The position numbers were made by a program, and so were the translations under genes. From Planctomycetales bacterium (GTDB lineage: Bacteria > Planctomycetota > Planctomycetia > Pirellulales > S012-138), in assembly GCA_015488215.1 (NCBI GenBank), contig WFOE01000042.1:1-47237 (forward strand): 47,237 nucleotides of DNA, written 5' to 3'. The notes under the pieces were generated by a model. The model did no database searches. It had not been told where the DNA came from and saw nothing but the letters and a program-made list of their open reading frames with translations. Each line of letters opens with the position of its first letter. The stretch's first letter is position 1. Positions 29,057 to 40,350 of this stretch are shown here, piece by piece.

Positions 29057-29596
29057 TCAAGCCGCGTGGGTATCCTGGCCGGAATTGTCCTGTCCGGCGT
29101 AGCCGCGGCCACGGACCATGGCAATGCGGCCGCTGCGCACCAGCTCGATGATGCCAAAGGGGCGCATTACGTCGATGAACGCGTCGATCTTGGACTCCTT
29201 GCCGGAGATTTCGATCATCACCTGGTCGCCGCTCACATCGACAATCCGGCCGCGGAAAATCTGCGTCAGCTCGTGCACCTCGCTCCGCTTGCCGCCGGCC
29301 GGGGCCTGCACCTTGATGAGCATCAGGTCGCGTTCCACGTAGTCCCGGGCCGAAATATCGTCCACCCGCACCACGGTGACAATCTTTTCCAACTGTTTGC
29401 GCACTTGTTCCAGCACCCGGTCGTCGCCGATGACGACGAAGGTCATCCGCGACAGCTTGGGGTTTTCCGTCTCGCCCACGGCCAGGCTTTCGATGTTGTA
29501 GCCGCGCGAGGCGAGCATGCCGGAGATTTGGGCCAGCACCCCCGGCACGTTCTGCACCAGGGCCGAAAGCACGTGTCGCATGTTCGTTTGGGCCAT
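29057..29596 (-). CDS. ilvN: Acetolactate synthase small (regulatory) subunit
   Basis: [38 protein letters not shown] domain; adjacent to ilvC. Confidence 0.95.
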   Translation of the reverse strand: MAQTNMRHVLSALVQNVPGVLAQISGMLASRGYNIESLAVGETENPKLSRMTFVVIGDDRVLEQVRKQLEKIVTVVRVDDISARDYVERDLMLIKVQAPAGGKRSEVHELTQIFRGRIVDVSGDQVMIEISGKESKIDAFIDVMRPFGIIELVRSGRIAMVRGRGYAGQDNSGQDTHAA

Positions 29597-29740
29597 TGGC
29601 GATCCCCAAGGGAAGGAAACCGGCGGTCGGGCCGCTTCGTTCGGGCGGGGGAAGAAAACTATTGTGGCGATATTAGTCCTGGCTGACCAGGGCGGCAAGG
29701 GCCAGCCGGCGCCCTCGTTCGGTTCGGCCGAAAACCCCGC

Positions 29741-30274
29741 CTAGTCGTACTCGATCAGCGCCCAGGGGCGATAACGCTGGATGCGCTGCCAGCCGGGCAG
29801 ACCTTTGAGCACGATAAGAAACGCGCATCCAGCCACTTCGGCCCCGCAGCGCTCCACCAGCCGGCAGCAGGCTTCCACCGTGCCGCCGGTGGCCAGCAGG
29901 TCGTCGACCACCAGCACCCGCTGGCCCGGCTCGATTCCGTCGATATGCACCTCCAGCGAATCGGTCCCGTATTCCAGCTCGTAGTGGAAGGCATGCGTAT
30001 CAAAAGGGAGCTTGCCCGGCTTGCGGATGGGCACGAACCCGGCGTTCAGTTCCAGGGCCAGGGGGGCGGCGAAGATGAACCCGCGGGCTTCGGCCGCCGC
30101 CACCACGTCGATCCGCTCCTGGCGATAGTGTTCGGTCATGCGGTGGACCGCTTCGCGAAACGCCTCCGGGTGACGCAAAAGCGGCGTAATGTCCCGAAAC
30201 AAAATCCCCGGCTTGGGAAAGTCCGGGATGTCGCGGATGAACTGCTTCAGGTCTAAAGTGTCCGAGGTGCTCAT
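29741..30274 (-). CDS. apt: Adenine phosphoribosyltransferase
   Basis: [45 protein letters not shown] motif. Confidence 0.95.
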   Translation of the reverse strand: MSTSDTLDLKQFIRDIPDFPKPGILFRDITPLLRHPEAFREAVHRMTEHYRQERIDVVAAAEARGFIFAAPLALELNAGFVPIRKPGKLPFDTHAFHYELEYGTDSLEVHIDGIEPGQRVLVVDDLLATGGTVEACCRLVERCGAEVAGCAFLIVLKGLPGWQRIQRYRPWALIEYD

Positions 30275-30375
30275 GACCGGCTTCCTTCCACGTGGTTAGA
30301 ATCCGCCGATACCGGGGGCAAGTATAACCCATCTTCCGGCTCAGCCGGAGAGCATCGCGTCTTTTACTCGCCAGT

Positions 30376-31161
30376 TCAATAACGCCGCGAAAGCATCCAC
30401 CGCACCGGGCCGGGAAGCCAGCGCACCACGCGGTACAGACACCAACTGCTGGCGTCGGGGAACAGTTCCTTCTTGCCCCGCCGCAGGGCGCGCAGCGTGC
30501 GCCGGGCCACCGTCTCGGGGCTGACCGGCCGGGAGCTGCGCCACGGGGTGTCGCGGCTCTTGTCCAGCACCGAGTCGAAAAACTCCGTATCGGTCGTGGC
30601 CGGATGCACCAGCAGCAGGTGGATGCCGCGTTGGCTCAGCTCGGGCCGCAGGGCTTCGCTCAGCCCCCGCAGGGCGAACTTGCTGGCCGTGTACTCGGCC
30701 ATCATCGGCAGCGGCACGTAGGAGAGAATCGACCCGATGTTGACCACCGCCCCGCGGCCCCCTCGCTCCAGATAGGGAACGCCCCGGCGGATCATCTCCG
30801 CGGCGGCGAACAGGTTCAGCTCCATCACCTGCCGCAGACGTTCCGGCGCAGCGTCAAGAAACGGCCCCAAGGCGCCCACGCCCGCGTTGTTAACCAGCAA
30901 ATCCAACGCTCCCCAGTGCCGCTCCACTTGGGCGTAGATAGCTTGCCGCACCTGGGGCTGGGTCAGGTCCCCGGCCACCACTAGGGCTTGCCCTCCGGCT
31001 TGTTCGACCTGCCGGGCCACTTGTTCCAGCTTGTCGCTGCTTCGGGCGGTAAGCAGCACGTGGGCCCCTTGGTCGGCCAATTCCAGGGCCAGGGCGCGGC
31101 CGATGCCTCGGGAAGCTCCCGTAAGCACCACCCGCAACGGTTGTTCCCGGTGTTGGTTCAT
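30376..31161 (-). CDS. Short-chain dehydrogenase/reductase
   Basis: VVLTGASRGIGRALALELADQGAHVLLTAR; LLVNNAGVG; YTASKFALRGLSEALR. Confidence 0.92.
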   Translation of the reverse strand: MNQHREQPLRVVLTGASRGIGRALALELADQGAHVLLTARSSDKLEQVARQVEQAGGQALVVAGDLTQPQVRQAIYAQVERHWGALDLLVNNAGVGALGPFLDAAPERLRQVMELNLFAAAEMIRRGVPYLERGGRGAVVNIGSILSYVPLPMMAEYTASKFALRGLSEALRPELSQRGIHLLLVHPATTDTEFFDSVLDKSRDTPWRSSRPVSPETVARRTLRALRRGKKELFPDASSWCLYRVVRWLPGPVRWMLSRRY

Positions 31162-31316
31162 CGCTGGAAGCCGCTCGCACACTGGGGCGAAGTTATACAG
31201 GATGGATTCCCGGCCCTCCGTCCTACGGTCCGGCAAACGCCGGGCAAAAGCAAGACGTACCAGCTTGGTGCAGTTTCCGCCCTCGGTGTGTCGGCCCGCA
31301 GTGCCTGCTGCGGAAA

Positions 31317-32432
31317 TCAATCGTCCACGACGGAGATGCCCCGGGACTCCAACAGCTCCACGCCTGCATCGGTTACCCAGGTGCCGGTCAAGTCGACCAG
31401 TTGCAGCCGGGGCAGTTTGAGCAGATGGGGCATCCCGTGATCGGTCACTTCGGTGAAGGCAAGGTCCAGTTCCTGAAGCTGCCGCAGCGGGGCCAGCAGA
31501 GCCAGATCGTCGTCGGCAATCGGGTTGCGCGCCAGGCTCAGTTTCCGAAGCTGTTCCAGTTGGGCGATCCCTCGCAGCGACTCGCCCCGAAGCTGGCAAT
31601 CGTAGGCGGCCAGGTGTTCCAGCCGCGGGCAGTTTTTGAGCTGCGCCCACTGCCGGGCCGAAGGGGCCAGCGTTTGCCGCAAAAGGGCAACGGGCAGCTC
31701 TTCGCGCAGTCGCGGATCCATTTCCGGCAAACCGACGAACACCCCCCGCAGGTGCCGCAACCGCGCGAGCCGGTCCAGGTCGCGTCCCGGGTCCAGAGAG
31801 CGTACGGCCACGAACCACACGCGGCGAAAAATCGGGAGCCTGCCTCCCAACAGGTCGTCCAGCCAATCGAGCGTCTGCTCTTCTTCGGTGGTGAGCGAAA
31901 TCGCTTGGGCCACATCGGGGGCACCCAAGTGCTGCTGGAGCCATTGGGCGTCCCGGTCGAGGTCGCGCCTCAGTTGGGAGACAACGCGCTGGTCGTGCTG
32001 CCCGGACGACCACACGGCCACCAGCAAAGCCGCGGCGGCCACCAGGGCAAACAGCCGAGGAAGCGTCAGCCGCCCGGGGCGAGGCTGGGCCAGCCACCGC
32101 CGCACAAGGTGCGTTCCGGCAATCGCCAGAGCAAACCACAACACCAGGTCGGCCGCCAAGGCCCAGGCCGAAGCCTGTTCCAGGGAATCCCAAAACTGCC
32201 ACCGCTTGCCAAGCGGCAGCGGCCCTCGCACCCGACGCACGGCAAACTCCCAGGGCCAGCCGTGACGCAGCAGAGTGCCGTCGGCCTCGTAGCCCAAGGC
32301 GGCCGCCAGACTCACCAGAACCACCAAGCTCCAAAGCGCCCAAACCGCTTTCCACCACAGCGAGCCGGGCTGGGAGACTTCCGGCTCCGGCGAAGCTTGC
32401 TCGGCCGGGGTTTGCGGGCAGGGGGTGCTCAT
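31317..32432 (-). CDS. Leucine-rich-repeat membrane protein
   Basis: N-terminal TM segments; LRKLSLARNPIADDDLALLAPLRQLQELDLAFTEVTDHGMPHLLKLPRLQLVDLTGTWVTDAGVELLESRG. Confidence 0.8.
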   Translation of the reverse strand: MSTPCPQTPAEQASPEPEVSQPGSLWWKAVWALWSLVVLVSLAAALGYEADGTLLRHGWPWEFAVRRVRGPLPLGKRWQFWDSLEQASAWALAADLVLWFALAIAGTHLVRRWLAQPRPGRLTLPRLFALVAAAALLVAVWSSGQHDQRVVSQLRRDLDRDAQWLQQHLGAPDVAQAISLTTEEEQTLDWLDDLLGGRLPIFRRVWFVAVRSLDPGRDLDRLARLRHLRGVFVGLPEMDPRLREELPVALLRQTLAPSARQWAQLKNCPRLEHLAAYDCQLRGESLRGIAQLEQLRKLSLARNPIADDDLALLAPLRQLQELDLAFTEVTDHGMPHLLKLPRLQLVDLTGTWVTDAGVELLESRGISVVDD

Positions 32433-33496
32433 TCTTCCAACAGCGGCGGCAGAGGCACATGGAGCCGCTGGGCCAGTTGGACCAAGGGGGCCCAGTTGCC
32501 CGGGTCGATTGGGATTCCCTCGCGACGGCGCGTTTGTTCGGTGCGGCGCTCCGGGTCCCCGGGCAGGAGGATTTCTTCCACCCCTTCGGCCCGGGGACAC
32601 CCGCGCAGAAACGCCACCAGTTGCTTCAGCTCCTGTGCAAAGTGGTTCCAACCGCGGCCCAGCCGACTGGGACTGATGACCTGCATATAGACGCAATTGC
32701 CTTTCTGGTTAATGGGCACCTCGCGGCTGGTGACACCGCCGGAGAGGGCCCCGGCGAAGATTTCTACCATCAGCGCCAGGCCGAACCCCTTGTACGTCTG
32801 CCCCGGTCCGCCCATGGGCAGGATGGTGCCCGGCGGCTCGCCGTAGAGGGCGTTCGGATCGGTGGTGGGCCGTCCTTGGGCATCCAGCAGCCAGCCTTCG
32901 GGACACGGCTGGCCGGCCAGTCGCCGCAGCCGCACTTTGCCTTCGGCCGTGGCGCTGGTGCCGAAGTCCAGGATCAGCGGCTCTTCGTCGTAGGGAACGC
33001 CGAAAGCAATCGGGTTGGTGCCCAGGCGAGGGGCGGTTCCACCCGGGGGAGCCACGCGGCGGGTGGCCCCGTGCGTGTTGGCCATGATGATTGCCACCCG
33101 ATTGTGCTCGGCGGCCTGCTGGCAGTATTCACCCAGGCGGCCGATGTGGGCGCAGCGAATCAGCGTGCCCACGCACACGGCCTGGTCTGCCGTGCGGCGG
33201 ATGAGCAGGTCCATCATCCGCCGGGCCTGGACCTGGCCCAGCCCCCAGTGGGCGTCGGCGCTTACGGCCTCGGGCCGGTCGAGGAACACTTCCAGCTCCA
33301 CGCCGCTGCGAACGTTGCCTTGGGCCATCTCGTCCAGGTAATAGGGGATGCGCATCACCCCGTGCGAGTCGTGCCCGCAGAGGTTCGCCTGCACCAGGCT
33401 GCGGGCCACAAGAGGCGCTTCTTCTTCCACCACGCCGCCGCGGCGGAGCAAATCGGTGGCAAACTCGACCAGTGCTTCGTAACTTACCCGGGGCAT
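32429..33496 (-). CDS. Malate/L-lactate dehydrogenase (Ldh) family oxidoreductase
   Basis: CGHDSHGVMRIPYYL; MANTHGATRRVAPPGGTAPRLGTNPIAFGVP; 4-bp overlap with the LRR gene. Confidence 0.9.
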   Translation of the reverse strand: MPRVSYEALVEFATDLLRRGGVVEEEAPLVARSLVQANLCGHDSHGVMRIPYYLDEMAQGNVRSGVELEVFLDRPEAVSADAHWGLGQVQARRMMDLLIRRTADQAVCVGTLIRCAHIGRLGEYCQQAAEHNRVAIIMANTHGATRRVAPPGGTAPRLGTNPIAFGVPYDEEPLILDFGTSATAEGKVRLRRLAGQPCPEGWLLDAQGRPTTDPNALYGEPPGTILPMGGPGQTYKGFGLALMVEIFAGALSGGVTSREVPINQKGNCVYMQVISPSRLGRGWNHFAQELKQLVAFLRGCPRAEGVEEILLPGDPERRTEQTRRREGIPIDPGNWAPLVQLAQRLHVPLPPLLEE

Positions 33497-33629
33497 GCAA
33501 CATCTCCCGAAGTCAGGTGCCGTCGCAGCGGATAGTCTCCCCGATGCCCCGTGGGGTTTTCAAGCCGCATGGGGGTTCGGCCCTTGCGTTTTCTGAGCAC
33601 GCCGCCAAACGAACACTCTCCCGGTGAGG

Positions 33630-33800
33630 CGAACCCCAGACTTTCAGTCCGGGAAGAGCCAATGTTTTGGCAGTTATTCTTGCCTTGGTGCGGAAACACC
33701 TTGCTCAAGACACAAAACCCACGACACAAGACTTTCTGGTGCGGAAGCTCTCCCCATCCTCTCACGCCCCCACGTCTCCACGCCCTCTGCCTTGGCGGGA
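33630..33800 (-). repeat. Degenerate composite repeat locus R11
   Basis: CCCCAGACTTTCAGTCCGGG, GGTGCGGAAACACC (33688-33701), CAAGAC-type heptamers (from about 33706), CCACGCCC-type octamers. Confidence 0.7.
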
Positions 33801-33803
33801 AGC

Positions 33804-33844
33804 GAAAACAAAAAACCGGCTCTCCCCTTTGCGGGGAAAGCCGG
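33804..33844 (-). terminator. Rho-independent terminator of groEL
   Basis: On minus strand: CCGGCTTTCCCCGCAAAGGGGAGAGCCGG followed by TTTTTTGTTTT. Confidence 0.9.
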
Positions 33845-33906
33845 CCGGGGTGGGGAAAGAGGGGGCGGACCGTTGTTTCGGTTCGCTGGGTCCCCAGGGG
33901 GGCGGA

Positions 33907-35559
<1,653 letters not shown>

Positions 35560-35599
35560 TCAGGAAAGGGAGTTAAGCACGCGGGTTCCACTGTGGCAA

Positions 35600-35637
35600 G
35601 CACTCACCCGGCGGCAGAAGTTGCCGGCGGTGAGTGC
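35600..35637 (-). promoter_or_regulatory. Stem-loop in groES-groEL intercistronic gap
   Basis: GCACTCACC...GGTGAGTGC 9-bp arms with partially complementary interior, just past the groES stop. Confidence 0.6.
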
Positions 35638-35644
35638 AGGGCCG

Positions 35645-35971
35645 CTAGTCTTCGATCACGGCCAGGATGTCGTCTTCCCGCATCAACAGGTATTCCTCGT
35701 CGCCCACTTTGAACGTCTCGCCGGCGTAGGAGGAGAACAGCACCCGGTCGCCGGGCTTGACCTGCATTTCGCTCCGGGTGCCGTCATCCAGCAAGCGGCC
35801 GTTGCCCACGCTGATGACCTTGCCCCGAGCGGGCTTTTCTTTGGCCGTGTCGGGGAGCACGATTCCGCCGGGGGTTTTTTCTTCCATCTCCTCGCGTTGG
35901 ACCACTACCCGGTCCCCCAGCGGCTGGAGCTTGATCTTGGCTTGTTTCTTGCTCTTGGTCGCAGTGGCCAT
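35645..35971 (-). CDS. groES: Co-chaperonin GroES
   Basis: KLQPLGDRVVVQREEMEEKTPGGIVLPDTAKEKPARGKVISVG; upstream of groEL. Confidence 0.96.
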   Translation of the reverse strand: MATATKSKKQAKIKLQPLGDRVVVQREEMEEKTPGGIVLPDTAKEKPARGKVISVGNGRLLDDGTRSEMQVKPGDRVLFSSYAGETFKVGDEEYLLMREDDILAVIED

Positions 35972-36288
35972 CGAAACTCCTCCAACGGTGGGAATGTTCG
36001 TGGAACAAATCCTCCAAACGCCGTCCGCCAGTGTAAGAACACCCCGACCCTGCCACTTTGGCCAGCCAAGTGGGGTGCGGTGGTAAAGGAGTGCAAACCG
36101 CGTGCCGACCGAGGGTGGATGCCCTAACTGATTGCAGAAAATCATGTTATGGCAACGGCCTACTTCCCCGCTCCCCTCGCGTCAGAAGCTGCCAACTTGG
36201 CAGAACCGCATACGGCAAGCGTTTGCCCCGGGCTGTGTGCCCACGGCCGGTTCCGATTTCGCTGGCAGAAGGCCGGTCCGCCGAGTGC

Positions 36289-39200
36289 CTATCGCCGGTC
36301 CGGTCGCGGGGGTTGGGCCAGGTCCAGCGATTGGGCGTCTTCCACCCGGACCTGGTTCGTCCGCCGCCAGTAGAGAATCTTCCTCGCCGTGGCCGTCGAG
36401 GCTGGCCCGCCCGGGTAAGCCCAACGCTGCAACAAAGCGGGGCTGCGAGCGGTGCCTTCCAGCACCAGGCGTTCCTTCGCCTGACTGTAGGCGGCCCGGT
36501 GAGCCCGGGCGGTGAACAAGGCTCCTTCGATTACCGTGTTCTGGCTGGCTTGGATTTCCAAGGCCCAGCGGCCACCGGCCACCGGGAGTTGGGCCAGGGA
36601 TAGTTTTTCGCAGTGGATGGCAATGCCCCGAGGGCCGAGCCGTTCCGGCTGGTCGGCATCGAGCGTGGCTTCCCAGTGGGCCACCGGCCCGTACACCACT
36701 TCCACCTGGCCGGAAAAGAGCATTTCGCGGCGATGCAAGTTGCCGGTGAGTCCCTTGCGGAACGTGATGCCTAGATACCGCAGCGGCAAGTTCTGCTGCG
36801 GCTTGGAGCCGCCGCGGACCGGCCCGGCCAATTCCTTCACCTGGTCGGCCCGCATCACACGGCGCAGCCACCCGGGCCCTTGGGCCACCACCGCTCCACT
36901 GATTTGGTTGATGGACAAGTCGGCCGCGCTCATCTGTTCCCAGGAAACCAGTCCGCGGCCGTCGTACTGGCGGCTCTGGGCAAACACGCCTTGCGAGCAG
37001 ACAATCCGGGCCAATTGGGGCCGGTTCTGCCTGGCCGCCTGGTGGAACAGCAACGGGTCTTTCAGATGGACTTCCAGGGTTTCGGTTTGCAGGTGGTCGT
37101 CGCCCCGGCGGGCCACCACCGCGCGGTCGAAGACGGCCTTGCGACCGTCGAACTGCATCGAACCCATCCACTGCACCACCAGCGGCTGGCGGCTGCCGTC
37201 GACGGTCCCTCGCCAGGAACGATCCACCTGCACCCACATTTTGCCCGCCGAGTCGATCCACAACCGGTTGGTCTTCTGGTCCAGTTGAATCACCGGGCCT
37301 TGGAGGACCAGGGAGCGGCCTTCCAGATGGGCCGGATGGCCTTCCAGCCGCAGTTGTCCCTGCTGGGTGCTCAGGTTCCGGGCCTGGATGCGGTTTCCTT
37401 GGAGTACGAGCGGCTTTTCGGTGCCGGTCCCGGGGAGCACTTCGCGCAATTGGGCCTGTCCGGTCACAAGCAGATGTTCCGGCTGCGGATTGCCGGGGGA
37501 GTCGATCACCCAGAGTTGCACTTCCTGGCCGCGCAGCTCGTAGCGGCGCGAGGCCAGCGGGGCAGCAGCCACCCGGCCCCGCCCAGGCCGGCTGCGCGGC
37601 GCAGTTCCCCCGGGGGGATTCGCGGCGGCGACCCAGTGCCCCGGTGCGTTCCCCGCCGGTGCAATGGCCCCGGCCGGGACGACGCGCCTCGCCGGCGCAC
37701 CCGGCGGCGGCAAGTGCCCCGAGCCTGCCGGAGAACCCCGGCGGCGATCCGCTACCGGATAGGCCACCACGGGCCAGGAAGCTCGGGCGGACGTTGCTAC
37801 AGGCCAGGATGGTCTTTGAGCAGCCCCCGTCCATCCGCTTACCGGGAACTGGGAGGGCGGTACGCGAAGGCCGGTTCGGGCTCCCGCTGCGGGAGCCGTC
37901 ACGGGCCTGGCAGGCCGCCCTGGGGGAGCGATGCCCGGGGGTGGAAGAAACTCCACGGTCAGCTTTTCGGTTTCCACGTCCAGTTGGGGCGAAGCCACCC
38001 GCACGGCCCCCTGGGCTTCCAGGCGCCGGGGGCGGTAGCTTAACCGCTGCTGCCCTGGCTGTTTGGCCGGCACGGGCCGCTGGACCAGTCCGATGCGGAT
38101 TTGCTGAGCACGCAGTTGTCCCTGGCCCCAGGCGCGCAGCATCGCGTCGCGGACCAGTACCACCTGATAGGTACCGTTGGGGCCGGGAATCCCCTGCATC
38201 TGGGCGGCCCAGGCGGCTTCGAGCACCTGGGGATTCGAGTTCGGTGCCGGACCGGCGTTTTGGGTTCCGCGAGGAGCGTTTTTCTGCTGAAGCAACCAGC
38301 GGATATCGCCCCGGCCGGTGGCCTGGAAACGCCCGGGAGCGTTTCCAGTTCCCGGTTCGTAAACCAGCTTGCGTGCCCGGAGCCGATTGCGCCCCTGCTG
38401 CAACAGTCCTTGGCGCAGGTCTTCCAGCTCCACGCGCCCCGTGGGCACATGGTAAGCCAGACGGTGCCCCCGAGCCAGCAACCCTGAACGCGGTGCCTGA
38501 AGCAAGGCCGGATGACCGGTGGCTTCGAGCAGTTCGATTTTCCACCGCCCGCGGAGCGGATCGGCCGGTTTGTTTCGTCCGCGGCGAACCTGGCCCTCGG
38601 CGGCGTTTTTCTTCCCTCGGGGCTTCGCCTTCCCCTTTTTTCCCGCGGTGGTAGACACCCGGGGTAGCACGGCAAACTTGAGCCGCAGCCGGTCGGCCGT
38701 GAGCCGATCCGGGGCCGAGTCCTTCCAGCGGCGGGTTACTTCCACCTCGCGCTGGAACGTGGCTTCGTGCCGCAGAAAGTCAATCCGCATCGGGCCGGTA
38801 CAGTTGATATCCAGCGGCTGCGGTCCTCGGGCCACCAGGCTAAGCGACGGCGTTCCGGCCGCCGGCGGTTTGCTCGGCTGCCTGGCGCTTCGGCCGGCGG
38901 GCGTTCCGGCGGTGGTGCGTTTCGTCGGGGGGGTGCTTTCGGCCTGGGGGGCTTTTTTCTCCTGGAGTACCAGATGGAGCGAGACGTCGTTTTTCAGCTC
39001 CAGGGATTCCACCAGCAGTTGGGTGCCGCGTCCCCGGCGGCGGTTCTGCACCAACTGCACGAACAGTTCCCTGCCGGAGCCGTAGTTGGCTCCCCAGCGG
39101 AACTGGACCGGATGCGGCGTATAGACCGAATCGCGGCTTAGCTTCACGTCGTAGGTGGAAAGCCACAGGTCGTCCTCGGGACCGGGGGAACGGCCTTGGC

Positions 39201-39747
39201 TGCGGATAGTGATCTTGCCCAGCAGGGTGCCCCCACCCAACTCGCCCACCTGGCCGCGGCGCAGATCGAAGCCGCGATCAAACTGCAAAATGGCCCCCTC
39301 GGGAGCTTGCAGAATGATGGCCTGGCGCTCTCGCAGCTCGGGATCGGCCACCTGCTCGCGCGGCAGCAGCACCAGCGAACAGGGCCAGATTTTCACGCGG
39401 CCCCCTTGCAGCACCTTGTACTTCTGAAACAGCAGAATCCCCTGATCCGTACGCAGCACTTTGGGCGTGCGCAGCTCCCAGGCGTCCGGCTGATCGCCGA
39501 ACCAGCGAAGCATACTCTCGCTGGGCTTGGTGCCGCGGGCGGCTTGCGGCTGGTCCTGCTGAGCTACCGCCTCGGGGGCCTGTTCCGGGGCAAGCCACCA
39601 GCCCACGCTGACCCGATAGAGCAGAAACGCCACCAGCACGCACAACCAGCCCAACAAGGCGCGGAGCACCGCCCCTTGCACCGTGCCGGCGGCGGCCAAG
39701 TCGGCCAGCGTGTTCAGCAGGCTTCCGTGCCGGGTTGCTGAGTTCAT
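36289..39747 (-). CDS. Large membrane-anchored protein in LptC/LptA genomic position; probable OstA-like beta-strand protein
   Basis: N-terminal TM (LRALLGWLCVLVAFLLYRVSVGWWL); repeated short beta-strand pattern (LLVTGQAQLREV...LVLQGNRIQARNLSTQQGQLRLEGHPAHLEG); directly after kdsD-kdsC. Confidence 0.65.
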   Translation of the reverse strand: MNSATRHGSLLNTLADLAAAGTVQGAVLRALLGWLCVLVAFLLYRVSVGWWLAPEQAPEAVAQQDQPQAARGTKPSESMLRWFGDQPDAWELRTPKVLRTDQGILLFQKYKVLQGGRVKIWPCSLVLLPREQVADPELRERQAIILQAPEGAILQFDRGFDLRRGQVGELGGGTLLGKITIRSQGRSPGPEDDLWLSTYDVKLSRDSVYTPHPVQFRWGANYGSGRELFVQLVQNRRRGRGTQLLVESLELKNDVSLHLVLQEKKAPQAESTPPTKRTTAGTPAGRSARQPSKPPAAGTPSLSLVARGPQPLDINCTGPMRIDFLRHEATFQREVEVTRRWKDSAPDRLTADRLRLKFAVLPRVSTTAGKKGKAKPRGKKNAAEGQVRRGRNKPADPLRGRWKIELLEATGHPALLQAPRSGLLARGHRLAYHVPTGRVELEDLRQGLLQQGRNRLRARKLVYEPGTGNAPGRFQATGRGDIRWLLQQKNAPRGTQNAGPAPNSNPQVLEAAWAAQMQGIPGPNGTYQVVLVRDAMLRAWGQGQLRAQQIRIGLVQRPVPAKQPGQQRLSYRPRRLEAQGAVRVASPQLDVETEKLTVEFLPPPGIAPPGRPARPVTAPAAGARTGLRVPPSQFPVSGWTGAAQRPSWPVATSARASWPVVAYPVADRRRGSPAGSGHLPPPGAPARRVVPAGAIAPAGNAPGHWVAAANPPGGTAPRSRPGRGRVAAAPLASRRYELRGQEVQLWVIDSPGNPQPEHLLVTGQAQLREVLPGTGTEKPLVLQGNRIQARNLSTQQGQLRLEGHPAHLEGRSLVLQGPVIQLDQKTNRLWIDSAGKMWVQVDRSWRGTVDGSRQPLVVQWMGSMQFDGRKAVFDRAVVARRGDDHLQTETLEVHLKDPLLFHQAARQNRPQLARIVCSQGVFAQSRQYDGRGLVSWEQMSAADLSINQISGAVVAQGPGWLRRVMRADQVKELAGPVRGGSKPQQNLPLRYLGITFRKGLTGNLHRREMLFSGQVEVVYGPVAHWEATLDADQPERLGPRGIAIHCEKLSLAQLPVAGGRWALEIQASQNTVIEGALFTARAHRAAYSQAKERLVLEGTARSPALLQRWAYPGGPASTATARKILYWRRTNQVRVEDAQSLDLAQPPRPDRR

Positions 39748-39799
39748 GACGGTTCGTCGAGGATGGTTTGTCCGGGCAGCGTCCGTGGCCCGGTTCCAC

Positions 39800-40330
39800 T
39801 TACACCGCACCGCTTTCGTAACGGCGGACGATTTGTTCCCAACGCCCTTGGGCCTTGAGAATCACTTCCACGGTTTCCCGCACCGCACCGCGGCCTCCGG
39901 GAGCTTGCGTAACCAGGTGGGCTGCTTGTCGTAGCTCGGGTGCGGCGTCGGCCACGGCCACGCCCAGGCCCACATAACGCAGCACGGGCAGATCGGGCAA
40001 GTCGTCGCCGATGTAGCACACCTTGTCCGGTTCCAGGTTTTGTTGTTCCAGCACTTCCCGCACCACGGCCAGCTTGTCTTCGCTCCCCTGGCGCAACAGC
40101 GTGATGCCCAATTCGGCCGCGCGGAGCTTTACCGCTTGGGAGCTCCGGGCCGTAACCAACCCGAAGCGGTGTCCGGCCCGTTGCCACAGCCGCACGGCCA
40201 GGCCGTCGCGAATCGAAAACCCTTTCAGTTCCACGCCCTGGGCGTCCAGCCACAGGGTGCCGTCGGTCAACACGCCATCGACATCCGATAGGATCAACTC
40301 AATCGCTTCGCAGCGTTGTTGCAGCTTCAT
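39800..40330 (-). CDS. kdsC: 3-deoxy-D-manno-octulosonate 8-phosphate phosphatase (HAD, C0 type)
   Basis: IELILSDVDGVLTDGTLW; GLVTARSSQAVKLRAAELGI; CYIGDDLPDLPVL. Confidence 0.92.
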   Translation of the reverse strand: MKLQQRCEAIELILSDVDGVLTDGTLWLDAQGVELKGFSIRDGLAVRLWQRAGHRFGLVTARSSQAVKLRAAELGITLLRQGSEDKLAVVREVLEQQNLEPDKVCYIGDDLPDLPVLRYVGLGVAVADAAPELRQAAHLVTQAPGGRGAVRETVEVILKAQGRWEQIVRRYESGAV

Positions 40331-40350
40331 GGCGCGGTCTTTCCGGAGGG

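Noticed and set aside
35972-36150. CIRCE operator upstream of groES
   Set aside because: No TTAGCACTC-N9-GAGTGCTAA match found in this interval.
36182-38545. 787-aa ORF in another minus frame over the LptC-position gene
   Set aside because: Arg/Gly/Pro-rich out-of-frame translation; the 36289-39747 frame has a TM anchor and beta-strand pattern.
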